Shown here: in pieces, positions 43,154 through 51,962 of the stretch
Numbering within the stretch: the first letter of the stretch is position 1
How the letters are laid out: the number at the start of each line of letters is the position of its first letter
Source of the DNA: Opitutales bacterium
GTDB taxonomy: Bacteria; Verrucomicrobiota; Verrucomicrobiia; Opitutales; Seribacteraceae
Reading direction: 5' to 3'
NCBI GenBank assembly: GCA_028045305.1
Contig: JAOFTV010000010.1
Location: forward strand, 1-64,000
DNA length: 64,000 bases
Notes under the pieces: model-generated
The model's database searches: none
Seen by the model: the letters and a program-made list of their open reading frames with translations, nothing else
Told to the model about the DNA's origin: nothing
Translations under genes and position numbers: made by a program

Positions 43154-45301
43154 TTATTTTTTGGTGACGATAAATTGATCAATTCCGAGAAGAGAATGTT
43201 CAGGTGTGTAATCCCCAGAAGTGAGCGAAACTTTAAAATGATCAGTTTCTGTTTCAAAAGTACCCAAAGTGATCCGCTGTACAGTGTACGAACCAGCGAT
43301 ATTATTTTCGATCCCGTTATTCTCTCTGTCCTTGTAAACTTTTTGTGCATCAAAAATCATGCTCGTCTTGGGTTTGGATAGATAGTCTCTCCCTTCAGTA
43401 AGAGTGATCTCATGATAAGATATATCCGCCTCTTTTTGATCTACAGTTGTACTAAAACTACCGTATCCAGGGGCAATTGTGACCAGCGCATCAATCCTGT
43501 AGTTTCCAGGTTCATTGACCGGGATGGTGAAGGTCATCTCTTGTCCATTAGCTTTGGGTTGGATCAATACCTGCCCAGTACCTGTCCAAAGATTGAATTT
43601 TTCCTCGGGTGCAATTTCTTTACGCGTTTGAATCTTGATTTCACAGTCCGGAGTAGCAGAAAATTCTAAATCTTCGGCTTCGTACCATGTGGATGCATTG
43701 CTTTTCGAGTTCATCCAAAGATAAAGTCCAGCAATGGTCGCCACCATTAGGAACCACCACAGTTTAATGCTTTTCCATCCACCATATTGTCCAGTTGCAT
43801 CTTCGCCCACACTCAGAGCACTCTTAGTCCAGATTACTCCTTCAAGTTCTTCTTCAGACTTGGGCTTAGTGAAAAAAGAAACGACAACAAGGGTGATACA
43901 GGACATCACAAAAATTAAAAAGGTATGATGTGTAAAGGTGTCGTACGGTTGCAAAATTGGCAGATTGGGAAACAGCCCAAATTTGGTCAGCGGTAAAAAC
44001 ACCACATATCCCATAAGTAAGGTAATGGTTGCCGCCATAGGGGTGATTTTCTTCCACATAATTCCAAGTAGGAAACAGGCGGCAATGGGGGGAGCGACAT
44101 AGAAGAAAACAGTTTGTATGAGTACAAATATGGTAACCCCTGGAAAAGCAGAAATAATTAAGGCAATGGTGATACCAATAACAATGATAACCAGGGCGCT
44201 TATCCGACCGACTTTGTGCAACTCCTCATCAGTTGCTTTTGGGCGGATTAATTCTCTGTACAAATCCAGGGTAAAGATGGTGGATGAGGAATTGGTGATT
44301 GCACTTAGGGTGGACATTACCGCACTTGCCAGACCGGCCAAGACCAGGCCAATCAGTCCGGTGGGTAGAAATTGTTGTACCATGTATGGCCATGCCTGGT
44401 CGCCATCACTAATTCGGGACTGGAACAAATAAAAGGCAACGATCCCTGGGATGACTACTATGAATGGAAGAATCGCCTTACTGAATCCAGCCATGATGAC
44501 TCCCATCCTTGCATCCCATTCGGAGCGGGCTCCTAAGCATCTTTGCACCATAAATTGATTGGCACAATTATACCACAGTCCTACAGCCACCAGTCCCGAT
44601 AATACACCGCTCCATGGTATAGTTTCATGCTCTGATGAATAGAACATGATGAATTTCTCAGGCATGCTCTCCATCAAATTATCCAGTCCTCCGGCATAAT
44701 GAATACCAAAAACACTGACGACGATTCCCCCAATCATTAGTAGGCAAAATTGAAGGACATCGGCCCAGACAGCTGCAAGTAAACCACCATAAATCGTGTA
44801 GGTGCCAGCGGCTATGGCTAGAATAAGAATGCCCATCCAAATATCAATCTGGGGGAAGAATACATTCATTGCCTTGGCACCCGCAAAGAGCACACCACCG
44901 AGCATGGCAATGACTAGTCCGATGATCATCACGATTGCGTATGCATACCTGCATGTCTTGTTGAACCTTTTTTCAAGGAATTCCGGCATGGTGGATACAT
45001 TTCCACGCATATAAAAAGGCAAAAAGATCCAGATAAGGGCTGTAAAGGTGAATGCATTTCCCCATTCCCAATTTGCCACCGCCATCCCATAGAGAAAACC
45101 AATTCCAATTGTACCAATGAAATGTTCGGTGGAGATATTGGATGCGATAAATGATGCACCGATCGCATACCATGGCAATTTTTTGGACGCCAGAAAGTAG
45201 TCGGATGAAGATTTAGTCTTACTTCGTGCGGAAATTATTACCGCAAAGAGGACTACCCCAATGAAATAGCTAAAGAAGATAACTGCGTCCCAGATGCTCA
45301 T
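43154..45301 (-). CDS. Sodium/solute symporter (SSS/SGLT) with extracytoplasmic C-terminal sandwich domain
   Basis: A 715-residue protein. Residues 1-515 are an SSS symporter with about 13-14 helices (SDYFLASKKLPWYAIGASFI, NISTEHFIGTIGIGFLYGMA, GLASAVMSTLSAITNSSSTI with a likely sodium-site Ser/Ser). After the last helix (about 515-530) there is a roughly 190-residue beta-rich domain starting STWYEAEDLEFSATPDCEIK and ending HSLLGIDQFIVTKK, similar in style to CBM6/35-like carbohydrate-binding sandwiches. The usual SSS protein is 500-600 residues. The operon position implies sugar or sugar-acid uptake. Confidence 0.85.
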   Translation of the reverse strand: MSIWDAVIFFSYFIGVVLFAVIISARSKTKSSSDYFLASKKLPWYAIGASFIASNISTEHFIGTIGIGFLYGMAVANWEWGNAFTFTALIWIFLPFYMRGNVSTMPEFLEKRFNKTCRYAYAIVMIIGLVIAMLGGVLFAGAKAMNVFFPQIDIWMGILILAIAAGTYTIYGGLLAAVWADVLQFCLLMIGGIVVSVFGIHYAGGLDNLMESMPEKFIMFYSSEHETIPWSGVLSGLVAVGLWYNCANQFMVQRCLGARSEWDARMGVIMAGFSKAILPFIVVIPGIVAFYLFQSRISDGDQAWPYMVQQFLPTGLIGLVLAGLASAVMSTLSAITNSSSTIFTLDLYRELIRPKATDEELHKVGRISALVIIVIGITIALIISAFPGVTIFVLIQTVFFYVAPPIAACFLLGIMWKKITPMAATITLLMGYVVFLPLTKFGLFPNLPILQPYDTFTHHTFLIFVMSCITLVVVSFFTKPKSEEELEGVIWTKSALSVGEDATGQYGGWKSIKLWWFLMVATIAGLYLWMNSKSNASTWYEAEDLEFSATPDCEIKIQTRKEIAPEEKFNLWTGTGQVLIQPKANGQEMTFTIPVNEPGNYRIDALVTIAPGYGSFSTTVDQKEADISYHEITLTEGRDYLSKPKTSMIFDAQKVYKDRENNGIENNIAGSYTVQRITLGTFETETDHFKVSLTSGDYTPEHSLLGIDQFIVTKK

Positions 45302-45305
45302 ACTT

Positions 45306-45900
45306 TTATGAATTTAATTTTTTTCCCACCGCTCCGGCCGGATGGATTTTAGCAAATTGTTCATTTCGGAAATCCGTCTCTTCAATTAGGGCTGCTTGTA
45401 AGGCATCAAAAATTGCAGATAGTACCACGAAACTTGTGGTTCCCTGGCTGTCGAATTTGTCAGCCTCTCGATCGACTCGCATTTTTAAAACCACCTGAGA
45501 ACCTCTAGCCAAGGAGGATTCCATATTTTCGGTAATGGCGATGATATGGACTTTCTTAGCTTTGCATATTTCCATGATGGGAAGCAGTTCACTGGTTTGC
45601 CCCCCCCCGGGAGGCAAGCACTATGACATCTCCCTCCTTGAGGAAGCCACTTGCTCCATGAACTGCTTCGGCTGGAGAAATAAATCTGCCTGAAAGTTCG
45701 ATGCAGCACATCAAATGTGCGAAGTGCATACAGGCAATGCCAGAATGACCACATCCGCTTGCACCAATGCGTTCCGCACCGGCAAGAAGTTTTACTGCCT
45801 TTTCGAATGATTTTTGCTCAATTGAACTCAATGCATTGGCCAGAGCGGAGGATTCGATCTTGAACGAATCCCGGGCGGCTTCCCAGGGCGATTTTGTCAC
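45306..45900 (-). pseudogene. SIS-domain sugar-phosphate isomerase, frame broken at a G9 run
   Basis: A GTG at 45,900 (4 bases after the previous stop) begins a KpsF/GutQ-like SIS domain without CBS domains: GASGCGHSGIACMHFAHLMC, FISPAEAVHGASGFLKEGDV. The first frame reads SRGGANQ-stop at the run of nine G (45,600-45,608). One G fewer would give SRGGQTSELLPIMEIC and continue to the family C-terminus FAKIHPAGAVGKKLNS, for a product of about 197 residues. Family role: aldose-ketose isomerisation of a sugar phosphate. Either a real phase-variable or decayed gene, or a homopolymer sequencing error. Confidence 0.8.
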
Positions 45901-45904
45901 TTGG

Positions 45905-46408
45905 TTATTCTCCCAATACTTGAACCTGACAGACCCGTTTGCGAGCTCGTACCTGATCCCAGTCGATGAAGTAAATATATCCGAACTCCCCAAGTTGGAG
46001 CTCGCCATCCACCAGTAAAATCGTTTCCGAACGACCAAAGAAGGTCGAACGAAGATGTGCCTCGGTGTTAAGGCTGGTCCATTCTCCCTCTTCCGTGCCC
46101 AAACTCATGGCAAAATCAATGTGTTCCTTACCCGGATGCATATACTGTCCCTCATGCCTGCAAGTGGGTATGAGTTTTTCCATGACATTGCACAGATCCT
46201 GTTGGAGGAATTCCAATCCGAAGTAGGTTTTATCGTGCGAGCACTCCTGCGTCATTACCGAGCAGGTAGTATGGTGCGAGTATACGACGATATTGCCGTG
46301 TTGTACGCCTGTGTTCTTGACGATCTCTTTTACCTGTTCGGTAACATCGTGAAAGGTCGGGTTTAATCCTTTTGATTGAAGGTCGATTTTTTCGGTGACA
46401 ATTTTCAT
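45905..46408 (-). CDS. yjbQ: YjbQ/UPF0047-family protein
   Basis: A 167-residue protein of the YjbQ family. Signature residues: GNIVVYSHHTTCSVMTQE, LNTEAHLRSTFFGRSETI and LGEFGYIYFIDWDQVRARKR. The family is annotated as secondary thiamine-phosphate synthase from complementation, but its true reaction is uncertain. It is paralogous to the C-terminal part of the gene immediately upstream (46,439-47,668), so two copies are expressed from one operon. Conserved His, Glu and Asp residues suggest a metal-dependent enzyme. Confidence 0.88.
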   Translation of the reverse strand: MKIVTEKIDLQSKGLNPTFHDVTEQVKEIVKNTGVQHGNIVVYSHHTTCSVMTQECSHDKTYFGLEFLQQDLCNVMEKLIPTCRHEGQYMHPGKEHIDFAMSLGTEEGEWTSLNTEAHLRSTFFGRSETILLVDGELQLGEFGYIYFIDWDQVRARKRVCQVQVLGE

Positions 46409-46438
46409 AGTTTGAATGTTAAATATTTTTCTAAAGGT

Positions 46439-47668
46439 TTATTCTCCGGATACCTGTATGATGACCTGACGGTTGCGCGAACGGGTGTGGTCAAAGTCCA
46501 CAAAGTAAACATGTCCAAACTCTCCGAGTTCGAGATTTCCCTCAAAAATGGGTATGGTTTCACTTCTGCCCATGATGGATGATCGTAAATGGGCATCGGT
46601 ATTTAATGTTCCCGGTTTGTCCTCCCCGTGCTTGGCTGCAAATACGGTAAGTTCCGGACCGGGGTGCATATACTGGCCTTCTTTTCTGCAGGTAGGAATG
46701 ATGTTCTCCAAAACATCCGCAAGGTCCTGCTGCAAGTAAGTCAGCCCGGTGTATGCCTTGTCAAAGGAGTCTTCGTCTATCATTACAGCACAGGTGGTGT
46801 GTCGTGAATAAACCAGACACGATCCCAGTTGGATACCTGATTGATGAACAATTTTCTTCACCTCATCGGTGATCGTGTGAAAGGTGGGCCGCTGGCCAGT
46901 GGATGTGAGGTCGAGAGTTTCTCGGACAATTTTCATGGTTAACGTTTTAGTTGGTTTTGGATAGAAGATTTTTTTGGCCCGACTGACATTGAAGACCATT
47001 TCATCGAGCAGTTTCATTGGGTCCTTGGACTTAAGAATACCTGAGGCCGAACCAGCGGCATCATTTCCCGCCATGATGAAGTCGTAAATTTGCTCACCGG
47101 TGGTTATACCTGCTGCCTGTTCGACCAAAATGTTCGGATTAATTTGCTTAACCACCTGCAAAGTTTCGATCACATAGGACATGTCACTTGCTTGATCTGT
47201 ACCAATCAGTTCACTGGGTTCCGGGTTGATAATGTCCGGCTCGAATTGGGCAATCGCCTTGGTTTCAGCAATAGAGTCGGCACAGGCAAAAGTGATCAAA
47301 CCGATTTCATTTGCCCGGTCGATTGTTTCTTTGATCTGGGGAAGAGTCATGGGACGTTCACAATGGTTAAGTAATACTCCCTTTGCACCAGCATCGAGTA
47401 TGGCTTCGGGCAATACATCTGCCATTCCCCGACCGGGTCGCAAAGTATCCATGTAAGGGGCAAAGACAAGAATACGACTTGTATTCTCGGCAATTCTGCG
47501 AATCTCAGTGTAGGGGGCGATGAAGATCGCATCCACATCATAGCGGATGGCGGCCTCATCAACCGCTTTTGCATAGTCCAATACTGCGTCTCCAAAGATG
47601 TAATTCTTTACACTGGTTTCAAAGAATGGAGATTTTGGAAGGGTTTTTATAGGTTTGTTGGTTGTCAT
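46439..47668 (-). CDS. Triosephosphate-isomerase-like domain fused to a YjbQ domain
   Basis: A 409-residue protein. Residues 1-240 match archaeal-type triosephosphate isomerase: Lys21 in SVKNY, His102 in LLNHCERP, Glu150 in NPEPSELIGT and the phosphate loop AGNDAAGSASGILKSKDP. From Met245 (MKIVRETLDLTSTGQ) the sequence is a complete YjbQ domain (VYSRHTTCAVMIDED, LNTDAHLRSSIMGRSETIP). The join lies next to a run of seven A (46,969-46,975). One A fewer would end the first protein at a TAA two bases before the YjbQ ATG at 46,936. So the fusion may be genuine, or two genes joined by an indel. The isomerase part probably acts on a phosphorylated C3-C4 intermediate. Confidence 0.78.
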   Translation of the reverse strand: MTTNKPIKTLPKSPFFETSVKNYIFGDAVLDYAKAVDEAAIRYDVDAIFIAPYTEIRRIAENTSRILVFAPYMDTLRPGRGMADVLPEAILDAGAKGVLLNHCERPMTLPQIKETIDRANEIGLITFACADSIAETKAIAQFEPDIINPEPSELIGTDQASDMSYVIETLQVVKQINPNILVEQAAGITTGEQIYDFIMAGNDAAGSASGILKSKDPMKLLDEMVFNVSRAKKIFYPKPTKTLTMKIVRETLDLTSTGQRPTFHTITDEVKKIVHQSGIQLGSCLVYSRHTTCAVMIDEDSFDKAYTGLTYLQQDLADVLENIIPTCRKEGQYMHPGPELTVFAAKHGEDKPGTLNTDAHLRSSIMGRSETIPIFEGNLELGEFGHVYFVDFDHTRSRNRQVIIQVSGE

Positions 47669-47695
47669 TTAAGGTTTTGAATATTTGTTTTGAAA

Positions 47696-49165
47696 TTACT
47701 GGGATACCATTGCGGTTTCCTCATGAAAATGTCGCTGGATTTCTATGTATGCATCGCTGCAGGCGGGATCGGGTTGGGTAGTTGTGAATGGGTGTTCTAA
47801 CTGATTGAAACCGTCCCGTTCATCTGAATAGATCCCACAACCCATTCCTCCAAGAATCACTGCTCCCATAGCTCCGGCATATTCTCCATCTTTAGGGATG
47901 CTTACTGGTCGGTTAAGTACATCTGCGAGGATCGAAGTCCAGATTGCACTCTTTGTCGGTCCGCCCGTAAAAATCAATTTCCCAGAAGATCTTCCGGTAA
48001 GTAGATTGACTTGCTCCACGCGTTGGGCGATCTGGAAAACAATCCCTTCCATCAATGCACGGCATAACTGTTGAGGAGTACAGGATTGGGCGATCTTCCA
48101 GTTTTCCTCCTCGGTATGATCGATCAAATTGACAACGGTACCACCTGCTCCCGGTTCTGCTTCCATGGCCAGACTATTGAAGTGTTCGTACATTGCTTCG
48201 TTGCTTTTCGAGGGAAATGCTTTGGCCAATAATTTATGCAATTTCTCACCCACTGCGGTAAGGGCAAAAATGGCACCCCAGCATCCATTGGTTGAAAGAA
48301 AAGGGTCGATAAGCATATTTTCTTTCAGGGCAATTTCTCTGTTTTCTACAGGTGTGAATACGACCCAGGAAGTACCGGCTGAAATAAGCAGATCACCTTC
48401 TTCCCAAACTCCGGTTCCCCGTGCAGCGGAGGGGTGGTCAAAACTGCCGGTTACAGGCATTGTTGTAGTAGACAAACCGGTGAGTTCACAAATTTCGGGA
48501 GTGAGTGATCCACATGCCTTGCCAGATTCGCACAATTGTGGGAGTTGGGTTTCCTTAATTCCCAGAGTGCTCAAAAGCTCTAGGTTCCACTTTCTTTGCA
48601 CCTGATCCTGCAAATAAAAGGTGGTTGCTTTGGAATGGTCAATGATCCACAGGCCACAGAGTTTTTCAAAGATGAAGTCATGCAACATCGCAAATCGCCT
48701 GGCTTGTTTCCAAAGTTCTGGCTTTTTCTTTTTTAACCATCCCAAATGGGCCAGAGGAAAGGTTCCGAAGTAGGGCCATCCGTTTTTTTGATAGAGTTGT
48801 TTCCTGTCCAGGTCGGTCCATGGATCCTCGCCCTCAATCAGTGTTCTTGTGTCCAACCAACTGATTGCACGAGCCAATGGTTTGTTTGCATGATCGAGCA
48901 AAATGGTATTTCCGGTGGCACCGCTTAAACAGATGGCTTTGATTTCTTTAGGGTCATTTATTTGCGAAACCAAGGATTTTACCAATCCGGTGAATTCTAA
49001 AAAGTACTGCTCGGGATCAATCTCTGCTTCACAGGTAGATGGTTTAATTATGGTTGTTTCGGCACTTTCTTTAGCGATTATTTTTCCATCACTTTTACAG
49101 AGCACGGCCTTGATCGAACTTGTTCCCAAGTCCATCCCAATCAGATATTTTTTTGGCACTGCCAC
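47696..49165 (-). CDS. FGGY-family carbohydrate kinase
   Basis: A 489-residue sugar kinase of actin-like fold: phosphate-1 motif IGMDLGTSSIKAVLCKSDG, adenosine-region LLISAGTSWVVFTPV, and FGGY C-terminal signature region SSGKLIFTGGPTKSAIWTSI. Phosphorylates a pentose, hexose or polyol using ATP. The adjacent fucose/arabinose-type isomerase suggests a ketopentose or 6-deoxy-ketohexose substrate. The gene lies 6 bases after the amidohydrolase stop. The exact sugar cannot be read from the sequence. Confidence 0.88.
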   Translation of the reverse strand: MAVPKKYLIGMDLGTSSIKAVLCKSDGKIIAKESAETTIIKPSTCEAEIDPEQYFLEFTGLVKSLVSQINDPKEIKAICLSGATGNTILLDHANKPLARAISWLDTRTLIEGEDPWTDLDRKQLYQKNGWPYFGTFPLAHLGWLKKKKPELWKQARRFAMLHDFIFEKLCGLWIIDHSKATTFYLQDQVQRKWNLELLSTLGIKETQLPQLCESGKACGSLTPEICELTGLSTTTMPVTGSFDHPSAARGTGVWEEGDLLISAGTSWVVFTPVENREIALKENMLIDPFLSTNGCWGAIFALTAVGEKLHKLLAKAFPSKSNEAMYEHFNSLAMEAEPGAGGTVVNLIDHTEEENWKIAQSCTPQQLCRALMEGIVFQIAQRVEQVNLLTGRSSGKLIFTGGPTKSAIWTSILADVLNRPVSIPKDGEYAGAMGAVILGGMGCGIYSDERDGFNQLEHPFTTTQPDPACSDAYIEIQRHFHEETAMVSQ

Positions 49166-49171
49166 TAAATT

Positions 49172-50209
49172 TTAACTTAGGCCCAACATGCGGTGAGCAT
49201 TATTAAAAAAGAGATCTTCGATTTCTCCTTTGTTTAATCGGGTATTAATCGCCGCTTCCCTGATCGATTTGATTTCTTCGTAAATAAAGAAGGACAGGCG
49301 GTCCGCTTCTTCTCCCTCAATCTCGCGCATGCTTGGATCATCGGATACATCTCCATACAATCCTTTGGGTACAAGGTTTAGGTACTTTCCATTCTTGGTG
49401 ATTCGTCGCATTCTCATCCGGGTGATTGGTAGATCACTGCCAAAAATCATACGTTGCGGTCCAACCGCATTGATTGCCCATTCAAATACCTTGGCATTGG
49501 TATTGGCCGAGAAGTCGAAAGTCAGTCGCTCAGTCTTTTTTAAAATCTCAAATGCATCGCCTACATCTTCTTCGCAATAAGCCCGGCCAACATGAGCAAG
49601 TATGAGTTTTAGGTTTGGATAGCTCTGTTCAATTTCCAGGATTTGGCCAAGGTTTACCGGGTCTTTTAATCTTCCGGATCTTGGAATGTGCAACATCACA
49701 GCAAGCCCAAGCCTGTCCAATACCTCCAGTTGTGAAGGTGGTAGGAAATCATAAATCCTTACTTCGTCCCGTGGTAGGTAGGAAGGAGCAAAGCTCAGGT
49801 ATACCTTGATTCCGTTGAACTTCCGTTCAATCAGTCTGGCTTCGAGTTCTTCGGCAGACCAATGGGGTAGGGCAAGGAGTAATGCGGGTATATTGTGTTT
49901 TTCCGCACAGTCCAAAACATATCGGTTTAGTTCCACAATTTTGTTTTCCGGTTCAATCCAGGGGAAGATACAAGGAGTTACTTTCTTTCCCGGAAACATC
50001 ATGCGGTAAGTTTCCATAAGGTCCTCTATGGGGTTTTCATCCGCAACCAAGAGCGGCCAGGCAGCCAGTCTGCTATCTTGTTCCTTTTCTGAATGTACTG
50101 TTTCTTTTTCGTAACAATGTGTATGCACATCGATGATATTTTCAGGGAGGAAATCCTGCAGGTACTCCTGATAAAATTCTTTGTCCGTCTGCTTTATTTC
50201 AAAGTTCAT
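49172..50209 (-). CDS. Amidohydrolase-2-type TIM-barrel hydrolase
   Basis: A 345-residue metal-dependent hydrolase with N-terminal DVHTHCYEKE (HxH metal pair), conserved VMLHIPRSG and LKLILAHVGRAYCEEDVGDA strands with His ligands, and MIFGSDLPITRMR with the catalytic Asp. Members hydrolyse or decarboxylate cyclic esters and acids; a sugar lactonase role would fit the operon. It overlaps the isomerase stop by 4 bases and precedes the kinase. Confidence 0.82.
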   Translation of the reverse strand: MNFEIKQTDKEFYQEYLQDFLPENIIDVHTHCYEKETVHSEKEQDSRLAAWPLLVADENPIEDLMETYRMMFPGKKVTPCIFPWIEPENKIVELNRYVLDCAEKHNIPALLLALPHWSAEELEARLIERKFNGIKVYLSFAPSYLPRDEVRIYDFLPPSQLEVLDRLGLAVMLHIPRSGRLKDPVNLGQILEIEQSYPNLKLILAHVGRAYCEEDVGDAFEILKKTERLTFDFSANTNAKVFEWAINAVGPQRMIFGSDLPITRMRMRRITKNGKYLNLVPKGLYGDVSDDPSMREIEGEEADRLSFFIYEEIKSIREAAINTRLNKGEIEDLFFNNAHRMLGLS

Positions 50210-51588
50210 ATGATTGATATGGAGAAGTTCATCATTTTACCAAAAGCGGTGAGGGTGCGTAAGCTATCACCATAGACCAGGACTTGGTGGTGGGTACCGC
50301 CCATTTCACTATATTTTTCAAGAAATCGATCGACTGGAATTTTTGGACGGATCCATCCTCGGATGGCTTCTTCTAAGTTTTCCACACTCCTCCCTTCCAG
50401 TACTTCCATTTCGCTTAAGATTAGAGTGAATTTACCCTCCTCGGTCTGGGCCAGGTTGGCCAGTACTGCAACCCCTGGTCTGAAACTGCCGTATGCCATC
50501 ATTGGCGAATCAATATCAGAGAAGATATAATCCTTCGCCGTCATCAACATCTTACCATCCGAAATCGCGGGGTTCATTTCACCCATATGACTGAGGAATA
50601 GTGTGTTTCCTTTCCAATCCGGACAAAAGATTTCCGTAAAACTACTCGCAGGAAAGATTTGCAATAAAGCTCCGCAAAAAGCCGCGGTCAATACATCTCC
50701 TTCTCCGGCATAACCGGTACCGCTTGCCATGGCCTTGCTTGCCCCCATGAAGGGCACACATTCAAATCCCTTTGACCGATCAAAATCAGCAAAGTTCATC
50801 GAAAACCCAAGTAGGTTGTTTTGTTCTACCCATTTCCGTACGACCAGGCTCATCCGTACCGTTCTCCGGTGTGCATCCTCATCATATTTTCCCAGGTCAA
50901 ATGCAGAGAGGTCATGTTTTATCTCTTTTTTGATTTCTTCCTCGGTCAAGGAATTGAGTAGCTCAAGGATTTGCCCGGTTTTAAATGGTTCAACTTTTGT
51001 ACCGATCCAATTTTCCAAATCTTCCGGGGTTATGGCAAAATCCCCCATTCCGTGAAAAGACTTTCCAATCAATCCTACTTTTCCACCCTTCATGGAATTG
51101 GCTGCGTTTGTTGCCTTGCATAGGTTCGCCACCCTGTCGAGAACATCGGATTCCTTCCAGTGACCGGCTTCCACAAAATACTGTACCCCCTTTCTTTTCA
51201 GCAGACTGCACAAATCCTGAACTCCGTGTATTCCATGATTGTTCATCATATCATCCACGGTTGCATCTTTGCCAAAAGATGAGTTCATGGTCGTATCCAG
51301 CATAATCAATGGCTTGTTTAGGGAAACCAGTGTATCTATGCTTTCCAAGGAGGGTGAGTATGCCAGGTGCAAGCACACAACCGCCGAGCAATCAGTAAAT
51401 GTTTTTCCTGCTTCCTTGAATTCCTCTTCAGTCCGGCAAATTGGTGCGGGAATGACTTCTATCCCCTTACTCAGTAGTTCGGATTGTATATCAGAGGAGA
51501 ACTTCTCCATGGTCTCCCGCATTTCTGGAAACAGTTCATCGTACAACTTTAAATAGAGGGGAAGGAATCCAATTTTGGTCGGTTGCAT
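50206..51588 (-). CDS. L-fucose/L-arabinose isomerase-family protein
   Basis: A 460-residue protein of the fucose/arabinose isomerase fold. Signatures: VGLIGKSFHGMGDFAITPED, WVEQNNLLGFSMNFADFD with a likely catalytic Asp region, PFMGASKAMASGTGYAGEGD, CPDWKGNTLFLSHMGEMNPA and the His-rich GGTHHQVLVYGD near the end. These enzymes convert aldoses to ketoses with Mn at conserved Glu/Asp/His. It leads a run of overlapping sugar catabolic genes. Its specificity may differ from L-fucose, since FucI is usually about 590 residues. Confidence 0.85.
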   Translation of the reverse strand: MQPTKIGFLPLYLKLYDELFPEMRETMEKFSSDIQSELLSKGIEVIPAPICRTEEEFKEAGKTFTDCSAVVCLHLAYSPSLESIDTLVSLNKPLIMLDTTMNSSFGKDATVDDMMNNHGIHGVQDLCSLLKRKGVQYFVEAGHWKESDVLDRVANLCKATNAANSMKGGKVGLIGKSFHGMGDFAITPEDLENWIGTKVEPFKTGQILELLNSLTEEEIKKEIKHDLSAFDLGKYDEDAHRRTVRMSLVVRKWVEQNNLLGFSMNFADFDRSKGFECVPFMGASKAMASGTGYAGEGDVLTAAFCGALLQIFPASSFTEIFCPDWKGNTLFLSHMGEMNPAISDGKMLMTAKDYIFSDIDSPMMAYGSFRPGVAVLANLAQTEEGKFTLILSEMEVLEGRSVENLEEAIRGWIRPKIPVDRFLEKYSEMGGTHHQVLVYGDSLRTLTAFGKMMNFSISII

Positions 51589-51619
51589 CGTTAGAGGAAT
51601 TTCTTTTCTTTCGTACTTT

Positions 51620-51946
51620 TTAAATCAGTAAATCGTGCACCACTCGTGCTGGTTCAACCCCGGTAAGTTTTTGATCAATTCCCTGAAAGGGGTAAGTCAA
51701 TTCCTGGTGATTGATGCCCAACTGATGGAGCATGGTTGCATGGAGATCTCTTACATGGACAGGGTCTTTGGTAATATTATAACAGTTACTCATCCGTCTC
51801 TCCATAGCTTAAGCCTTATTGAACCCCTGCTCCGCCATCCATGTGGTGAAGCATCGGGGGTGATGGTCCCGGTCGTAACTAATCTCTTTGGCTCCGTTAA
51901 GAGCTGTGGCAATTAATGTCGTAAAAACTAAAAGGAATAAACCCAT
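51620..51946 (-). pseudogene. Degenerate remnant of a DUF1501 protein
   Basis: One frame reads a signal-like start (MGLFLLVFTTLIATALNGAK, ATG at 51,946), then DRDHHPRCFTTWMAEQG, a TAA at 51,809-51,811, and continues in the same frame with [20 protein letters not shown] and [12 protein letters not shown] to the stop at 51,620. The HHPRCFTTWMA and [15 protein letters not shown] segments are the conserved C-terminus of DUF1501 proteins of Planctomycetes and Verrucomicrobia. The central about 350 residues are missing, and the signal is joined directly to the tail. It is a deletion relic inside the catabolic gene run. Confidence 0.7.
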
Positions 51947-51962
51947 ACTTTTGCCCCACTGC

